Positions 39,739-48,917 of a DNA stretch of 64,000 bases are shown in pieces; positions within the stretch are counted from its first letter, which is position 1; every line of letters starts with the position of its first letter. The position numbers were made by a program, and so were the translations under genes. The stretch lies in assembly GCA_023439305.1 (NCBI GenBank), contig JAEXOO010000035.1, forward strand, positions 1 through 64,000. The letters run 5' to 3'. The notes below the pieces were generated by a model. It worked only from the letters and a program-made list of their open reading frames with translations, made no database searches and was not told where the DNA came from. The stretch is from Pseudomonadota bacterium (lineage in GTDB: Bacteria; Pseudomonadota; Gammaproteobacteria; Burkholderiales; Burkholderiaceae_B).

Positions 39739-40140
39739 TCAGGCCCCAGACAGGCTCTCCAGCTCCTGCAACTCATCCTGGAGCTGCATCAATTCCTCGC
39801 GTTCACGCGCCAGCTTGCGTTCCAGTTTCTGCACCTTGTCCTGACGGCCGTCCGCCCGTTTTTCCTGGAGCTCAGCCAGCACCTCCTGAATATCCCGTTC
39901 CTGATCCCGAATCTGCTCCCGCTTTTCCCGCAGCAGATCGGTGTCACTGCAATGCGCTTTTACATTGGCCAGAGCGCGCTCGAGTCCGCGCACACGGTGC
40001 GTGTTGCCGTGCTCACGCGCGTGTTGGATCTGCGTCTCGATCTCCGAGGCCTTGTACTGGCATGCAGGGTTACTCGCCAGCACCGGCAGGCAGAACAGGC
40101 CCAGCAGCAGGCTGACAGCAATACGAGGGGTCGGGTTCAT
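39739..40140 (-). CDS. DUF1090 periplasmic protein (YqjC-like)
   Basis: A 133-residue protein with a signal peptide (LLLGLFCLPVLA-SN), then NPACQYKASEIETQIQHAR and a long charged coiled coil (about 70-125). Two Cys residues (CQYK and HCSDT) match the DUF1090 family. The ATG at 40140 with GGAGA upstream is preferred. Function unknown; a stress-related periplasmic role is assumed. Confidence 0.82.
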   Translation of the reverse strand: MNPTPRIAVSLLLGLFCLPVLASNPACQYKASEIETQIQHAREHGNTHRVRGLERALANVKAHCSDTDLLREKREQIRDQERDIQEVLAELQEKRADGRQDKVQKLERKLAREREELMQLQDELQELESLSGA

Positions 40141-40273
40141 GGTGAACATTCTCCGTTGAAGACCGCTTGACACGAGGCCATGCCCGGTTACGCTGTGGAC
40201 ATGGGCTCACGCATTGTCGCAGACTTTGCGCCGGTCCAGCGCTAAGGTGCAAAGACCAACCAAGGAGACGCAC

Positions 40274-40498
40274 ATGAAAACCCAGATCACGTTTATCAGA
40301 CTCGATGGTGGAGAAGGATTGGCACTGGTCAATGGACATGTATCCGAGGGAACGCCCGCCAAACATGCCCTGGCGGACAAGCTGGGACTGCCGCAGGACG
40401 ACGACCTGTCCGACTCGCTTGATGAGCGGATTGATGTGCGCCTGCAGGAAGGCGGTATCGAGCCGAGCTCGATTCGGGTCACACTGATCGGGGAATGA
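40274..40498 (+). CDS. Hypothetical small protein
   Basis: A 74-residue acidic cytoplasmic protein with AAGGAG before the ATG. It reads ITFIRLDGGEGLALVNGHV, then a helix ALADKLGLPQDDDL and a final strand SIRVTLIGE. No family is recognised. It is divergent to the DUF1090 gene. Confidence 0.6.
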   Translation: MKTQITFIRLDGGEGLALVNGHVSEGTPAKHALADKLGLPQDDDLSDSLDERIDVRLQEGGIEPSSIRVTLIGE

Positions 40499-40707
40499 AC
40501 CCTTCTGTAGGCGGATGGCGCTACGCTGTCCGCCGAACACTTTCTTCAACTTAAATGTAAGTAAATATTTAAATAAACATTATTTTGCAATAATGTGATT
40601 TATTAATGAATGACGCTATTTACATAACTTATTCTCATAGAACAAGATTTTCTGTTACACTAAAAAGCATCTGTACAACAGCTACTTAACTCTTGATTGC
40701 GCTCATC

Positions 40708-41097
40708 ATGAACAACAGAAACCTGATTTTTGGCCTGTGCGCATCCCTGCTCGCCTTCTGGTTTCTGCCCTTTGCCCATATCAGCAACAGCATGGCTCCG
40801 ACATCGGCAGCCTATTCAGGATCCAGCGCCGGATTCTTCGGTTTTCTGCTCCCACTTTCTGTCCTGGCCGTAGCCAGCCTGATCTGGGCCGAGAAAATCC
40901 AGTTCGCCTGGCTTGCCATGGCCGCGCATATCGGCATTTTCGCCTCGACCATCAAGAGCATTTGCGAAAAATCCCTGCTGTTCTCAAAAGTCTGTGGAAT
41001 GGGGGTTTCGTTTTCCTACGGCTCCATCATTTATGGTCTATGCACCGCCGCCTTGTGCGTGCTGCTGCTGACCTACAAGAAATCCGCCGCGTCCTGA
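40708..41097 (+). CDS. Hypothetical membrane protein
   Basis: A 129-residue protein with four predicted membrane helices (about 5-25, 42-62, 68-90 and 103-125) and Cys-containing loop ICEKSLLFSKVCGMG. The upstream 200 bp are very A+T-rich and probably hold its promoter. No ribosome site is clear. No family is recognised. Confidence 0.6.
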   Translation: MNNRNLIFGLCASLLAFWFLPFAHISNSMAPTSAAYSGSSAGFFGFLLPLSVLAVASLIWAEKIQFAWLAMAAHIGIFASTIKSICEKSLLFSKVCGMGVSFSYGSIIYGLCTAALCVLLLTYKKSAAS

Positions 41098-41099
41098 TC

Positions 41100-41585
41100 C
41101 TAGCCTGAGGCTGGCTGTTTTTCCGGACGCCCCTGTATGACCATGATGGTTTGCTGCATCAAGGCGCATGGGGTTTCCTTGCCGTCTTGCACACCAAACA
41201 CCTCGGCTCGAGTCACAATCAGGCTGCGCCCAGGACGCACGACCGCCCCCCTGGCGATCAGCACCTGCCCTTGCGCCGGAGCCAGAAAATTCACCTTGTA
41301 TTCCACGCTCAGGACCGACGCGCCCAGCGGCGCCAGTGTCATGGCGGCATAGCCGGCGGCCGAATCGGCGATCATGCCGACCACCCCGCCATGTACAAAA
41401 CCATGCTGCTGCTCTACGCCTTCCCAATGAGGCAAATGGATTTCGATGCGGCCGGCCGCCACGACAGGCATGTGGGCCCGGATCAGGGACATGACCTGCT
41501 GCCGCTCAAAACTGCGACGGACCTCATCCGCCACACGGACATCCAGCTCGGGAAAATCGGGCTGGGACAACGAAGATGCGGACAT
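41100..41585 (-). CDS. PaaI-type hotdog thioesterase
   Basis: A 161-residue hotdog protein. The core reads QQHGFVHGGVVGMIADSAAGYAAMT, where HGG and the following Asp are the thioesterase motif, then VEYKVNFLAPAQGQVLIARG. It should hydrolyse an acyl- or aryl-CoA thioester. It lies 58 bases before the SLC13 transporter gene read in the same direction. Confidence 0.85.
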   Translation of the reverse strand: MSASSLSQPDFPELDVRVADEVRRSFERQQVMSLIRAHMPVVAAGRIEIHLPHWEGVEQQHGFVHGGVVGMIADSAAGYAAMTLAPLGASVLSVEYKVNFLAPAQGQVLIARGAVVRPGRSLIVTRAEVFGVQDGKETPCALMQQTIMVIQGRPEKQPASG

Positions 41586-41643
41586 GGTGCAGCTCCTGGC
41601 AGAAGGCCTTGGCCGGAGAGTGATCCGACACAGGGCGAGGCCG

Positions 41644-43410
41644 TCAGAACGGCCAGAACAGAGGAATAAAGGTCACCCCCAGCACCCAGAAGATCAGGTT
41701 CAAGGGCAAGCCCACCTTGATGAAATCGACAAAACGATAGCCGCCCGCCCCATAGACCATGGTGTTGGTCTGGTAGCCGACCGGCGTGGCAAAGCTGGTG
41801 GAGGCGGCAAAGGTCACCGCGATCAGGAACGGAGTGGCATCCACCTCCATCATCTTGGCCGTGGACATGCCCAGGGGGGTCAGCAAAACAGCGGCGGCCG
41901 CATTGCTCATGAACTCCGTCAGCACCAAGGCCATCAGATAGAGCACCGCCAGCACCACCAGCGGCCCCGATGACCGTACCAGCCCAACGGTATTTTCGAC
42001 CAGAAACTGCGCCGCCCCGGTTTCACTCATGGCCACGCCCAAGGGCAGCAGGCCCGCCAGCAGAATGATGATGCGCCAATCGATGGCATCGTAGACTTCA
42101 TCGGCATTCAGGCATCCGGCCAGCGTCATGGCTACGGCTCCCGCCAGCGACGTAATGGCGATGGGCACCCATCCGATGGCGGACACGACGATCACCAACG
42201 CCATGGTCGCCAGCGCGAACGGCGCGCGCCAGCCCATGGGCTTTTCGGCATCGCGTTCCGACAACACAATGACATTGGCATCCGAGCGCAGCGCTGCCGT
42301 TTCAGACGCCGGCATCAACATCAGCAGAATATCCCCCACCCGCAGCCTGACATCCCTGAGCTTGTCGCGCAGCACCTGCCCGCGCCGGTGAATCCCCAGT
42401 ACGGTGGCATTGTGATGCCAGCGCGGGTCCAAGGTCCCCAGGGTGCTGCCGCTGATGCGCGAACGCGGCGCAATCATCACTTCGGTTAATACCTGATCCG
42501 CATCGTCAAACGAACCCTGCTGCAGCTTGAACTGAGGGTCCACCTCCAGCCCGGCTTCTTTGCGCAGCTCATCCAGCTGGGACCAGTCGCCGCGCGCCAG
42601 CAGAACATCACCTTCCTGCAATTGCTGTTCCCGCGGCGCCCAGACCTTGCTTTCACCGCGCAGCAGCTCCAGCACGAACACGCCATATTGCTCCCCCAGC
42701 TTGACTTCCCCCACCGAGGTGCCGATCAGGGAGGATTCCGGCATGACCCGCAGCTCGGTAATGTATTTTCCCAGCTGATAATCTTCCACCAATTCTGCAC
42801 TGCGCGTATCGGGCAGCAGCCAGCGTCCTACCGTCAACAGATACAGACAACCGGCCGCCATGCAGATGAGGCCCAAGGCCGTGAATTCGAACATGCTGAA
42901 GCCAGGATGACCCAGGTCCCGGGCAATGGCATTGACCAGCAAGTTGGTGGACGTGCCGACCAGAGTGCAAACGCCGGCCATCTGGGAAACATAGGACAAA
43001 GGGATCAGCGCCTTGGATGCCGACATGCCAATGCTGGCGGTGGCTGCCATGACAATAGGCATGAACACCGCCACAACGGCCGTATTGTTCACAAAGGGCG
43101 CGATCAGCGCCAGAACCCCGAACAGTATCAGCAGAAACTGCGTGGGTGAGCGGGCTTTTCCCAACAAGCGCCCGATACCCGAGAGCGCGCCGCTGTTCTG
43201 CAAGCCCGCCGCCAGCACGAACATGGCCGCTACGGTGATCGTGGCCGGATTGCTGAAGCCGCCCAAGGCCTGCTCGGGCGACACCAGCCCCACGATGGCC
43301 AGCGTACTGAGCACGAGCAAGGCCACCGCGTCGATCCTGAGCTTTTCGGTTGCAAACAAAACCACAGCCACCAGGGCTATGCCAAGGACCGTCGCGATGT
43401 CTGCTGTCAT
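41644..43410 (-). CDS. SLC13/DASS-family transporter with RCK_C domains
   Basis: A 588-residue protein with an N-terminal membrane block (about 1-180), two TrkA-C (RCK_C) domains in the middle (about 205-365) and a second membrane block (about 395-588). Signature phrases: FVNNTAVVAVFMPIV and VGTSTNLLVNAI, repeated in the second half as FMSNAAAAVLLTPLG and TPVGYQTNTMVYGAGGY. Such proteins carry sulfate or dicarboxylates with sodium. Substrate is unproven. Confidence 0.88.
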   Translation of the reverse strand: MTADIATVLGIALVAVVLFATEKLRIDAVALLVLSTLAIVGLVSPEQALGGFSNPATITVAAMFVLAAGLQNSGALSGIGRLLGKARSPTQFLLILFGVLALIAPFVNNTAVVAVFMPIVMAATASIGMSASKALIPLSYVSQMAGVCTLVGTSTNLLVNAIARDLGHPGFSMFEFTALGLICMAAGCLYLLTVGRWLLPDTRSAELVEDYQLGKYITELRVMPESSLIGTSVGEVKLGEQYGVFVLELLRGESKVWAPREQQLQEGDVLLARGDWSQLDELRKEAGLEVDPQFKLQQGSFDDADQVLTEVMIAPRSRISGSTLGTLDPRWHHNATVLGIHRRGQVLRDKLRDVRLRVGDILLMLMPASETAALRSDANVIVLSERDAEKPMGWRAPFALATMALVIVVSAIGWVPIAITSLAGAVAMTLAGCLNADEVYDAIDWRIIILLAGLLPLGVAMSETGAAQFLVENTVGLVRSSGPLVVLAVLYLMALVLTEFMSNAAAAVLLTPLGMSTAKMMEVDATPFLIAVTFAASTSFATPVGYQTNTMVYGAGGYRFVDFIKVGLPLNLIFWVLGVTFIPLFWPF

Positions 43411-43594
43411 GCTTGCTTGTCTCCTGTATTATTTCCAGGCGGCGGATTGACGCAGTGCAATCCTGCGAATGGAAAAAATCACCCGCTGCAATATGCCTGC
43501 CGATTCAGCTTGAAGCAAAAAAATTATACACATCCGCAAAGGAACGAATGCTCGACGAAGCCCCGAATCAGCCGCATGAAAAAATAAGATCTAT

Positions 43595-43624
43595 AAAAAA
43601 CCGCCGATAGTCGGCGGTTTTTTG
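43595..43624. terminator. Bidirectional terminator
   Basis: AAAACCGCCGA pairs with TCGGCGGTTTT around TAG, with A and T runs on each side. It serves the leftward gene at 43642. Confidence 0.8.
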
Positions 43625-43641
43625 TTCACGCACGTGATTTC

Positions 43642-44547
43642 TTACCAACGGGTACGCGCCCTGCCCCCTATGGTTGCCGCCAGACTGGCGACAAAAGCGC
43701 CGACCAGCAGTGAAGCGAAGGCCCACAGAGCAAAGGCAGCCGCCGCCTTGCGGGCGGCATCAGCCGCTTCGCGCGCTTGCTGCTCTATTTTCTCGGCGGT
43801 TTCGCGAGCCTGCGCCTGAACAGCGTCCAAACGCTGCTGGGCTTGCTGCGGCGTCATACCGGTACGTTCGGCGACCAATCGGAGCAGATAGTCCTTGTCC
43901 TGGGCGGCAAGCTCGCCGTCCTGGAAGCTGCGGGCCAGAATACGGGCGACTTCTTTACGATCGTCTCCTGTACGTGCGAGGGGCGCCGCGCCGTCTGCCG
44001 GCCGCAACAGGGAATCAGCAAAGTAGTCCAAGCCCGAACCCGGCGCCGAGTGCTTGTCGGCCTGCGTGACCGCCGCAGCGGCAGCGCCCGCTCCCGCCCC
44101 AGCCAGACTGGCTCCAGCCTGGGCCGTGCCTGACACGATGGAGGCCGCGGTCGATCCCAGCATGAATACAGCGACCACCGCGCTGAGCGCCCAGACAAGA
44201 AAGCCGTGGGCCGTATCCCGGAAATAGACTTCATCACTGGGGACTTCCGTCCAATTGGTGCGCAAGCGGCCCGTCACATAACCCGCTATGCCATAGGCAA
44301 TGAGCTGGGTGACAAACAGCCAGGCGATGGTGCCAATTGCCAAAGCGGTTCCCGAGGCGCCGTCATTGCTCCAGGGCGAAACGGCCAGGAACCCCAACCC
44401 CGTGCCGCCGATAATCAGCGTCGCCGTCAAGGCGGCGCTGATGACGGCGCCTGCAATGACAGCGCCCCAGGATACGGCGGAGCGCGATGACTCCATCGTC
44501 CAGCGTGGAGCGCGTTCTGAACCAGGTGCATAGTGCGTATCAGGCAT
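43642..44547 (-). CDS. Hypothetical membrane protein
   Basis: A 301-residue protein with membrane helices near 25-50, 70-90, 118-140 and 275-297. A soluble Ala, Gln and Glu-rich helical domain (about 200-270) contains GMTPQQAQQRLDAVQAQA. It reads AVSWGAVIAGAVISAALTA at the first helix, a phrase common in uncharacterised proteobacterial membrane proteins of stress regulons. AAGGA precedes the ATG. It follows a 24-residue membrane peptide gene. Confidence 0.7.
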   Translation of the reverse strand: MPDTHYAPGSERAPRWTMESSRSAVSWGAVIAGAVISAALTATLIIGGTGLGFLAVSPWSNDGASGTALAIGTIAWLFVTQLIAYGIAGYVTGRLRTNWTEVPSDEVYFRDTAHGFLVWALSAVVAVFMLGSTAASIVSGTAQAGASLAGAGAGAAAAAVTQADKHSAPGSGLDYFADSLLRPADGAAPLARTGDDRKEVARILARSFQDGELAAQDKDYLLRLVAERTGMTPQQAQQRLDAVQAQARETAEKIEQQAREAADAARKAAAAFALWAFASLLVGAFVASLAATIGGRARTRW

Positions 44548-44585
44548 GGTTTTTCCTTTTCAAAAAAATGTCGACGAACTGCACA

Positions 44586-44660
44586 TCAATGCCAGAACAA
44601 AGCCAACAAAATAATGATTGGAATCGGCACTCCCAATAACCAAAGCAATATGGATCGCAT
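44586..44660 (-). CDS. Tiny conserved-type membrane peptide
   Basis: A 24-residue frame with a strong GGAGA site. It reads RSILLWLLGVPIPIIILL then ends FWH, a single hydrophobic helix with a PIP kink. This composition and the ribosome site argue for a real gene, in one unit with the membrane protein downstream. The function is unknown. Confidence 0.65.
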   Translation of the reverse strand: MRSILLWLLGVPIPIIILLALFWH

Positions 44661-45229
44661 AGCCTTCTCCTTTCCATAAAAACAAATTGGATAAAAGACA
44701 AAAAACTATCTATTGCCAAACTCTGCAATCCATTCTAATCACGCTCTTTCGAACAAAAACCAAAGCAATGTAATTAAAAACTGAAAATTGTTAAAAATAA
44801 TAATTACTAGATCGTAATAAAAACACGTCGAGTGAAAAAGGTTGCCGGGCTGCTTCCGCCGTCTTGCCCTTACCAGGACCTTCCGCCAACCCAAGCGTTT
44901 AAGTACGGCACTAGCTATCCAGACCCGCTGCCCGCCTACAAACGATTGCAGACAGCATCACATAGGCATCATATGCTCTATTTTTGACATGAAAAATTAC
45001 ACAACCATGTGTTTCAGACATTTTGCAGACTATTTCAACTGTATTTCACCTGATATTCACGCATTCACGGCATAAGAACGCCGTATGCCCGCATCCACAG
45101 CAATAAGAAAGCCGGGCGATTATCGGTACCCTATTAAACTCTTTTAAAAGAATAGCAATGGTAATTTAACAATGCTTGACTATCATGTCGTCAAACCATT
45201 CTCACGCTACCTTATCCATTGGCTGCATC
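44661..45229. other. A+T-rich intergenic region
   Basis: About 570 bp without a credible gene. The stretch near 44690-44830 is strongly A+T-rich and should hold the promoter of the leftward membrane genes; the right part leads to the gene at 45230. Open frames here have poor composition and no ribosome sites. Confidence 0.5.
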
Positions 45230-45748
45230 ATGCTGAAGATCGATTCCAGTTATACACAGCGTCAGGCCGGCGACAAGCTGGACTACACCGTCTACGGAAA
45301 ACGTTTCTCCGTGCACCAAAAGACGCGTCGCCTTATCCTGAGCCTGCTCGTACCGTGCCTGATACTGGCGCTGCCCGTGCTTCTATTGGCCGGCTTTCTG
45401 AACGCGTATCTGCCGCAGCAAGGCACCTTGCTGGCGATACTGGCGGGCTTGCTGGCTCTGGCCTTCGTGGCGCTGCGCCTGGGACGCGATCAGCGCCGCA
45501 TCCGTGTGGCTCCGGGACAAGGCCTTATCATCAACGGTCAGCTCGTGCAGCGCGACGATATCCGCTCCTTGTCCATCACGCGCCTGAAAAGCCACCTGTA
45601 TGACGACGGCTCCAGTTATCTGTCCGCCGCCCTGCCCGATGGCGAGCATCGCCTCAGCCCTTATATTGATAAAGAGGTCGCCAAGGCCTTGCTCAAGGAA
45701 CTGAGCGCCACCTTGAATGAAGGCGGCGCTGGCGCCGGCACCGCCTAA
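45230..45748 (+). CDS. Hypothetical membrane-anchored protein
   Basis: A 172-residue protein. Two adjacent membrane helices (about 35-58 and 62-80) are followed by a soluble part with PH-like strands (RRIRVAPGQGLIINGQLVQ, then DDGSSYLSAALPDGEHRLSPYI). The layout resembles small bacterial PH-domain membrane proteins. It ends convergent with the Bug gene, overlapping it by 4 bases. No ribosome site is obvious. Confidence 0.6.
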   Translation: MLKIDSSYTQRQAGDKLDYTVYGKRFSVHQKTRRLILSLLVPCLILALPVLLLAGFLNAYLPQQGTLLAILAGLLALAFVALRLGRDQRRIRVAPGQGLIINGQLVQRDDIRSLSITRLKSHLYDDGSSYLSAALPDGEHRLSPYIDKEVAKALLKELSATLNEGGAGAGTA

Positions 45749-46728
45749 GGCTGCGCGTCCAATTTCAATTCGCTGATCAAAGGCGCCCAGCGGCCGCGCT
45801 CCTGATCCATGTACTGCGCGAACTCCTCCGGTGTGCTCCCGACCGGTTCCATCGCCATGGCCCGCAGGCGCTGCACCACCGTTTCGCTGTGAAGGCTGGC
45901 GGCCAGCGCTTGGGACAAGGGCTGCGCTATGTCCGCCGGCAAACCGGCAGGCGCCACAAACCCAATCCAGCCCGAACCCTCAATGCCGGGATAGCCTTGT
46001 TCTTCCAAGGTCGGCACACCGGGAACCAGATCGCTGCGCTGCGTGTAGATCAGGGCCAAGGGGCGCACTCGCCCCTGAACCACCAGAGGCATGACGGCGA
46101 CGGGCGGCAAAGCGCCAAACTGCGTATCGTGGCCCACCAGCGACGTCAGTGCTTGCGGCGAAGATGTGTAAGGCACATGCTGAGCCTGGCCCTGCATGAC
46201 CTTCAGCAATAGCTCGACCGCCAGATGCGACACCGTCCCCGAGCCTGTGGAAGGGAAATTGAATGCCTGTTTGTCATCCTGCAAAGCGGATTTCAGATCC
46301 GCCATGGACTGGATAGGCGAATCGGCCGCCACAACCAGCACATTGGGCTGGTGGACCGCCAGCGACAGCGGCATCAGGTCTTTGCGCGGGTCATACCCCA
46401 GCTCCTGCCCCATCAAGCCATTGTTGACCATGGGGCCCGTTATCGACACTCCGAAGGTATAGCCATCGGCTTTGGCCTGGGCAATGGCGCGGGTACCGAT
46501 ATTGCCGCTGGCTCCGGCGCGATTGGTGACCACCACGCTCTGCCCCAGTCGTTGCGACAGATCCTCGGCCACCACCCGCACCATCTGGTCCGGGCTGGAC
46601 CCGGGCCCAAAAGGCACGATGACAGTCAAAGGTCGATCCGGCCAAGCAGCTATGGCTGCTCCAGCGGCCGCCCACATCACGATGCCGCCCGCCAGGGCCA
46701 GCATCTGCCTGCGCATAGCACTTCGCAT
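45745..46728 (-). CDS. Second Bug-family periplasmic solute receptor
   Basis: A 327-residue protein with a signal peptide (cleavage near AIA-AW) and Bug core phrases WPDRPLTVIVPFGPGSSPDQMVR, then GQSVVVTNRAGASGNIG and GSGWIGFVAPAGLP. It binds a small, usually acidic, metabolite in the periplasm. Orphan here: no transporter or enzyme gene is linked. Divergent from dapD by 230 bp. Confidence 0.9.
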   Translation of the reverse strand: MRSAMRRQMLALAGGIVMWAAAGAAIAAWPDRPLTVIVPFGPGSSPDQMVRVVAEDLSQRLGQSVVVTNRAGASGNIGTRAIAQAKADGYTFGVSITGPMVNNGLMGQELGYDPRKDLMPLSLAVHQPNVLVVAADSPIQSMADLKSALQDDKQAFNFPSTGSGTVSHLAVELLLKVMQGQAQHVPYTSSPQALTSLVGHDTQFGALPPVAVMPLVVQGRVRPLALIYTQRSDLVPGVPTLEEQGYPGIEGSGWIGFVAPAGLPADIAQPLSQALAASLHSETVVQRLRAMAMEPVGSTPEEFAQYMDQERGRWAPLISELKLDAQP

Positions 46729-46958
46729 TCTTCAGCTCCTCTCGTTAAGCCACAAATGATAATGTAAATCCGTCTCATTTTGACATTTGACGAAAACCTT
46801 CCCCTCCTTCTTGCGGTGCAGCATAAATTCGTGGCGGGGACGCGCCGGACTCGGTTATCCTGTGGTCTTGACCAAACCTTGGCCGCATCGGCGGCGAACC
46901 CGCGCCCAGCGCGCCTTTGTCTGCCGCCAGCGGCCTGACTCGACGCAGAGCCTAGACC

Positions 46959-47777
46959 ATGAGCGATCTCCAACGTCTGATCGACGAAGCGTGGGAACAC
47001 CGCGCCTCCATTTCCCCCAGCCGGCACAGCCCGGAACTGCGCAACGCCATCCATACCGTCATCGAGAAACTGGATTATGGCTCCCTGCGCGTAGCGGAAA
47101 AGATCGACGGCAACTGGCTCGTGCATGACTGGATCAAAAAGGCCATCCTGCTGTCCTTTCGCCTGAACGACAACCGCGTCATGGGCGCCGAACCCGCGCC
47201 CTTCTACGACAAAGTGCCGCTCAAATTCGAATCCTACGATCAGGCCGCTTTCGAGCAGGCCGGCTATCGGGCCGTGCCCGGCGCTGTCGTGCGCCAGGGC
47301 GCTTATGTCGCGCCCGATGTCGTGCTGATGCCCTCCTTCGTGAATATCGGCGCCTATGTAGGCGAGGGCACGATGGTCGACACCTGGGCGACCGTGGGCT
47401 CCTGCGCCCAGATCGGCAAGCATGTGCACCTGTCCGGCGGCGTGGGCATAGGCGGGGTGCTCGAACCCCTGCAGGCCAACCCCACCATCATTGAAGACAA
47501 CTGTTTCATCGGTGCGCGCTCCGAAGTCGTGGAAGGCGTCATCGTGGAAGAAAACTCCGTGCTGGCCATGGGCGTGTTCCTGTCCCAGAGCACCAAGATC
47601 TACGAACGTGAAACCGGCAAGATCCATCAAGGCCGCGTCCCGTCGGGCTCGGTCGTGGTGCCCGGATCGCTGCCCTCCGAGGACGGTCGCTACAGCCTGG
47701 CCTGCGCCATCATCGTCAAGCGCGTGGACGCCCGCACGCGCGCCAAGACCAGCATCAACGATTTGCTTCGCGCCTAA
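46959..47777 (+). CDS. dapD: 2,3,4,5-tetrahydropyridine-2,6-dicarboxylate N-succinyltransferase
   Basis: A 272-residue enzyme, the usual DapD length. Residues 100-220 form the left-handed beta helix of hexapeptide repeats (APDVVLMPSFVNIGAYVGEG, then GGVGIGGVLEPLQANPTIIE). It transfers succinyl from succinyl-CoA in the lysine and diaminopimelate pathway. It is three bases before dapE, so two steps of the pathway are co-expressed. Confidence 0.95.
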   Translation: MSDLQRLIDEAWEHRASISPSRHSPELRNAIHTVIEKLDYGSLRVAEKIDGNWLVHDWIKKAILLSFRLNDNRVMGAEPAPFYDKVPLKFESYDQAAFEQAGYRAVPGAVVRQGAYVAPDVVLMPSFVNIGAYVGEGTMVDTWATVGSCAQIGKHVHLSGGVGIGGVLEPLQANPTIIEDNCFIGARSEVVEGVIVEENSVLAMGVFLSQSTKIYERETGKIHQGRVPSGSVVVPGSLPSEDGRYSLACAIIVKRVDARTRAKTSINDLLRA

Positions 47778-47780
47778 GAC

Positions 47781-48917
47781 ATGAGCACTGACAACCCTGT
47801 ATTGAACACGCTTCAAGACCTGATCGCCCGCCCCTCGGTCACCCCCGACGACGCCGATTGCCAGCAATGGCTGGGCGAGCGCCTGGCCCGTTCGGGCTTT
47901 GCGCTGGAATCGCTGCCCAGCGGTCCGGTGCGCAATCTATGGGCGCGCAAGGGCACGCAAGGCCCTCTGTTCGTCTTTGCCGGCCACACCGATGTGGTTC
48001 CTCCCGGCCCGGAACAAGCCTGGGACTCCCCTCCTTTCGAGCCCGTGATCCGTGACGGCCAGCTCTATGGGCGCGGGGCGGCAGACATGAAGGCCTCCAT
48101 TGCCGCCTTCGTGCATGCCGCCGAGGAATTCATCCAGGCCCATCCTGATCATGCCGGCTCTATTGCGCTGCTGCTGACCTCTGACGAAGAAGGCCCGGCC
48201 ATCGATGGCACGGTCCAGGTCTGCCGGATCCTCAAGGAACGCGGCGAACTGCCCGACTACTGCATCGTGGGCGAGCCTACCAGTGCACGCCAGTTGGGCG
48301 ACACCATCAAGAACGGTCGTCGTGGCTCCCTGTCGGGGCGCCTGGCCGTGATCGGCCGCCAGGGCCATGTGGCCTACCCGCAATTGGCGCGCAATCCGGT
48401 TCACCTGGCCGCACCAGCGCTGGCTGAACTGAGCGACCGTATGTGGGATGCCGGCAATATGGATTTCCCGCCCACGACCTTCCAGATTTCCAATATCCAC
48501 GCCGGCACCGGCGCCGGCAACGTCATTCCCGGCCACTTGGACGTGCAGTTCAATTTCCGCTTTTCTACCGAGCAGACGCCGGCCGGCCTGCAAGCGGAAG
48601 TCGATTCCATTCTGCGCCGCCACGGACTGGAGTTCACGCTGGACTGGACGCTGGGCGGAGAACCCTTTCTGACCGAAGCCGGCCCGCTCAGCCAGGCTCT
48701 GAGCCAGGCGATCGAGGCCGAAACCGGCGTGCAGCCAGAGCTGTCGACCACCGGGGGCACCTCGGACGGGCGTTTTATCGCTAAAATCTGCCCCCAGGTC
48801 GTGGAGTTCGGCCCTTTGAACGCCAGCATCCACCAGATCAACGAACACGTGGCCGTGGCCGACCTTCAACCCTTGAAGAACATCTACCGCCGCACATTGG
48901 AAGCCCTGCTTTGCTAA
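47781..48917 (+). CDS. dapE: Succinyl-diaminopimelate desuccinylase
   Basis: A 378-residue M20 zinc peptidase. Metal ligands are seen in FAGHTDVVPPG (His and the following Asp), GRGAADMK, SDEEGPA and VGEPTS; dimerisation domain in the middle (about 180-290) and the final His in GPLNASIHQINE. It removes succinate from N-succinyl-LL-diaminopimelate to give LL-DAP for lysine and peptidoglycan. It follows dapD directly. Confidence 0.95.
   Translation: MSTDNPVLNTLQDLIARPSVTPDDADCQQWLGERLARSGFALESLPSGPVRNLWARKGTQGPLFVFAGHTDVVPPGPEQAWDSPPFEPVIRDGQLYGRGAADMKASIAAFVHAAEEFIQAHPDHAGSIALLLTSDEEGPAIDGTVQVCRILKERGELPDYCIVGEPTSARQLGDTIKNGRRGSLSGRLAVIGRQGHVAYPQLARNPVHLAAPALAELSDRMWDAGNMDFPPTTFQISNIHAGTGAGNVIPGHLDVQFNFRFSTEQTPAGLQAEVDSILRRHGLEFTLDWTLGGEPFLTEAGPLSQALSQAIEAETGVQPELSTTGGTSDGRFIAKICPQVVEFGPLNASIHQINEHVAVADLQPLKNIYRRTLEALLC

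Noticed and set aside
46677..47867. 396-codon minus-strand frame over dapD
   Set aside because: It is the antisense of dapD and shows no domain; dapD is certain.
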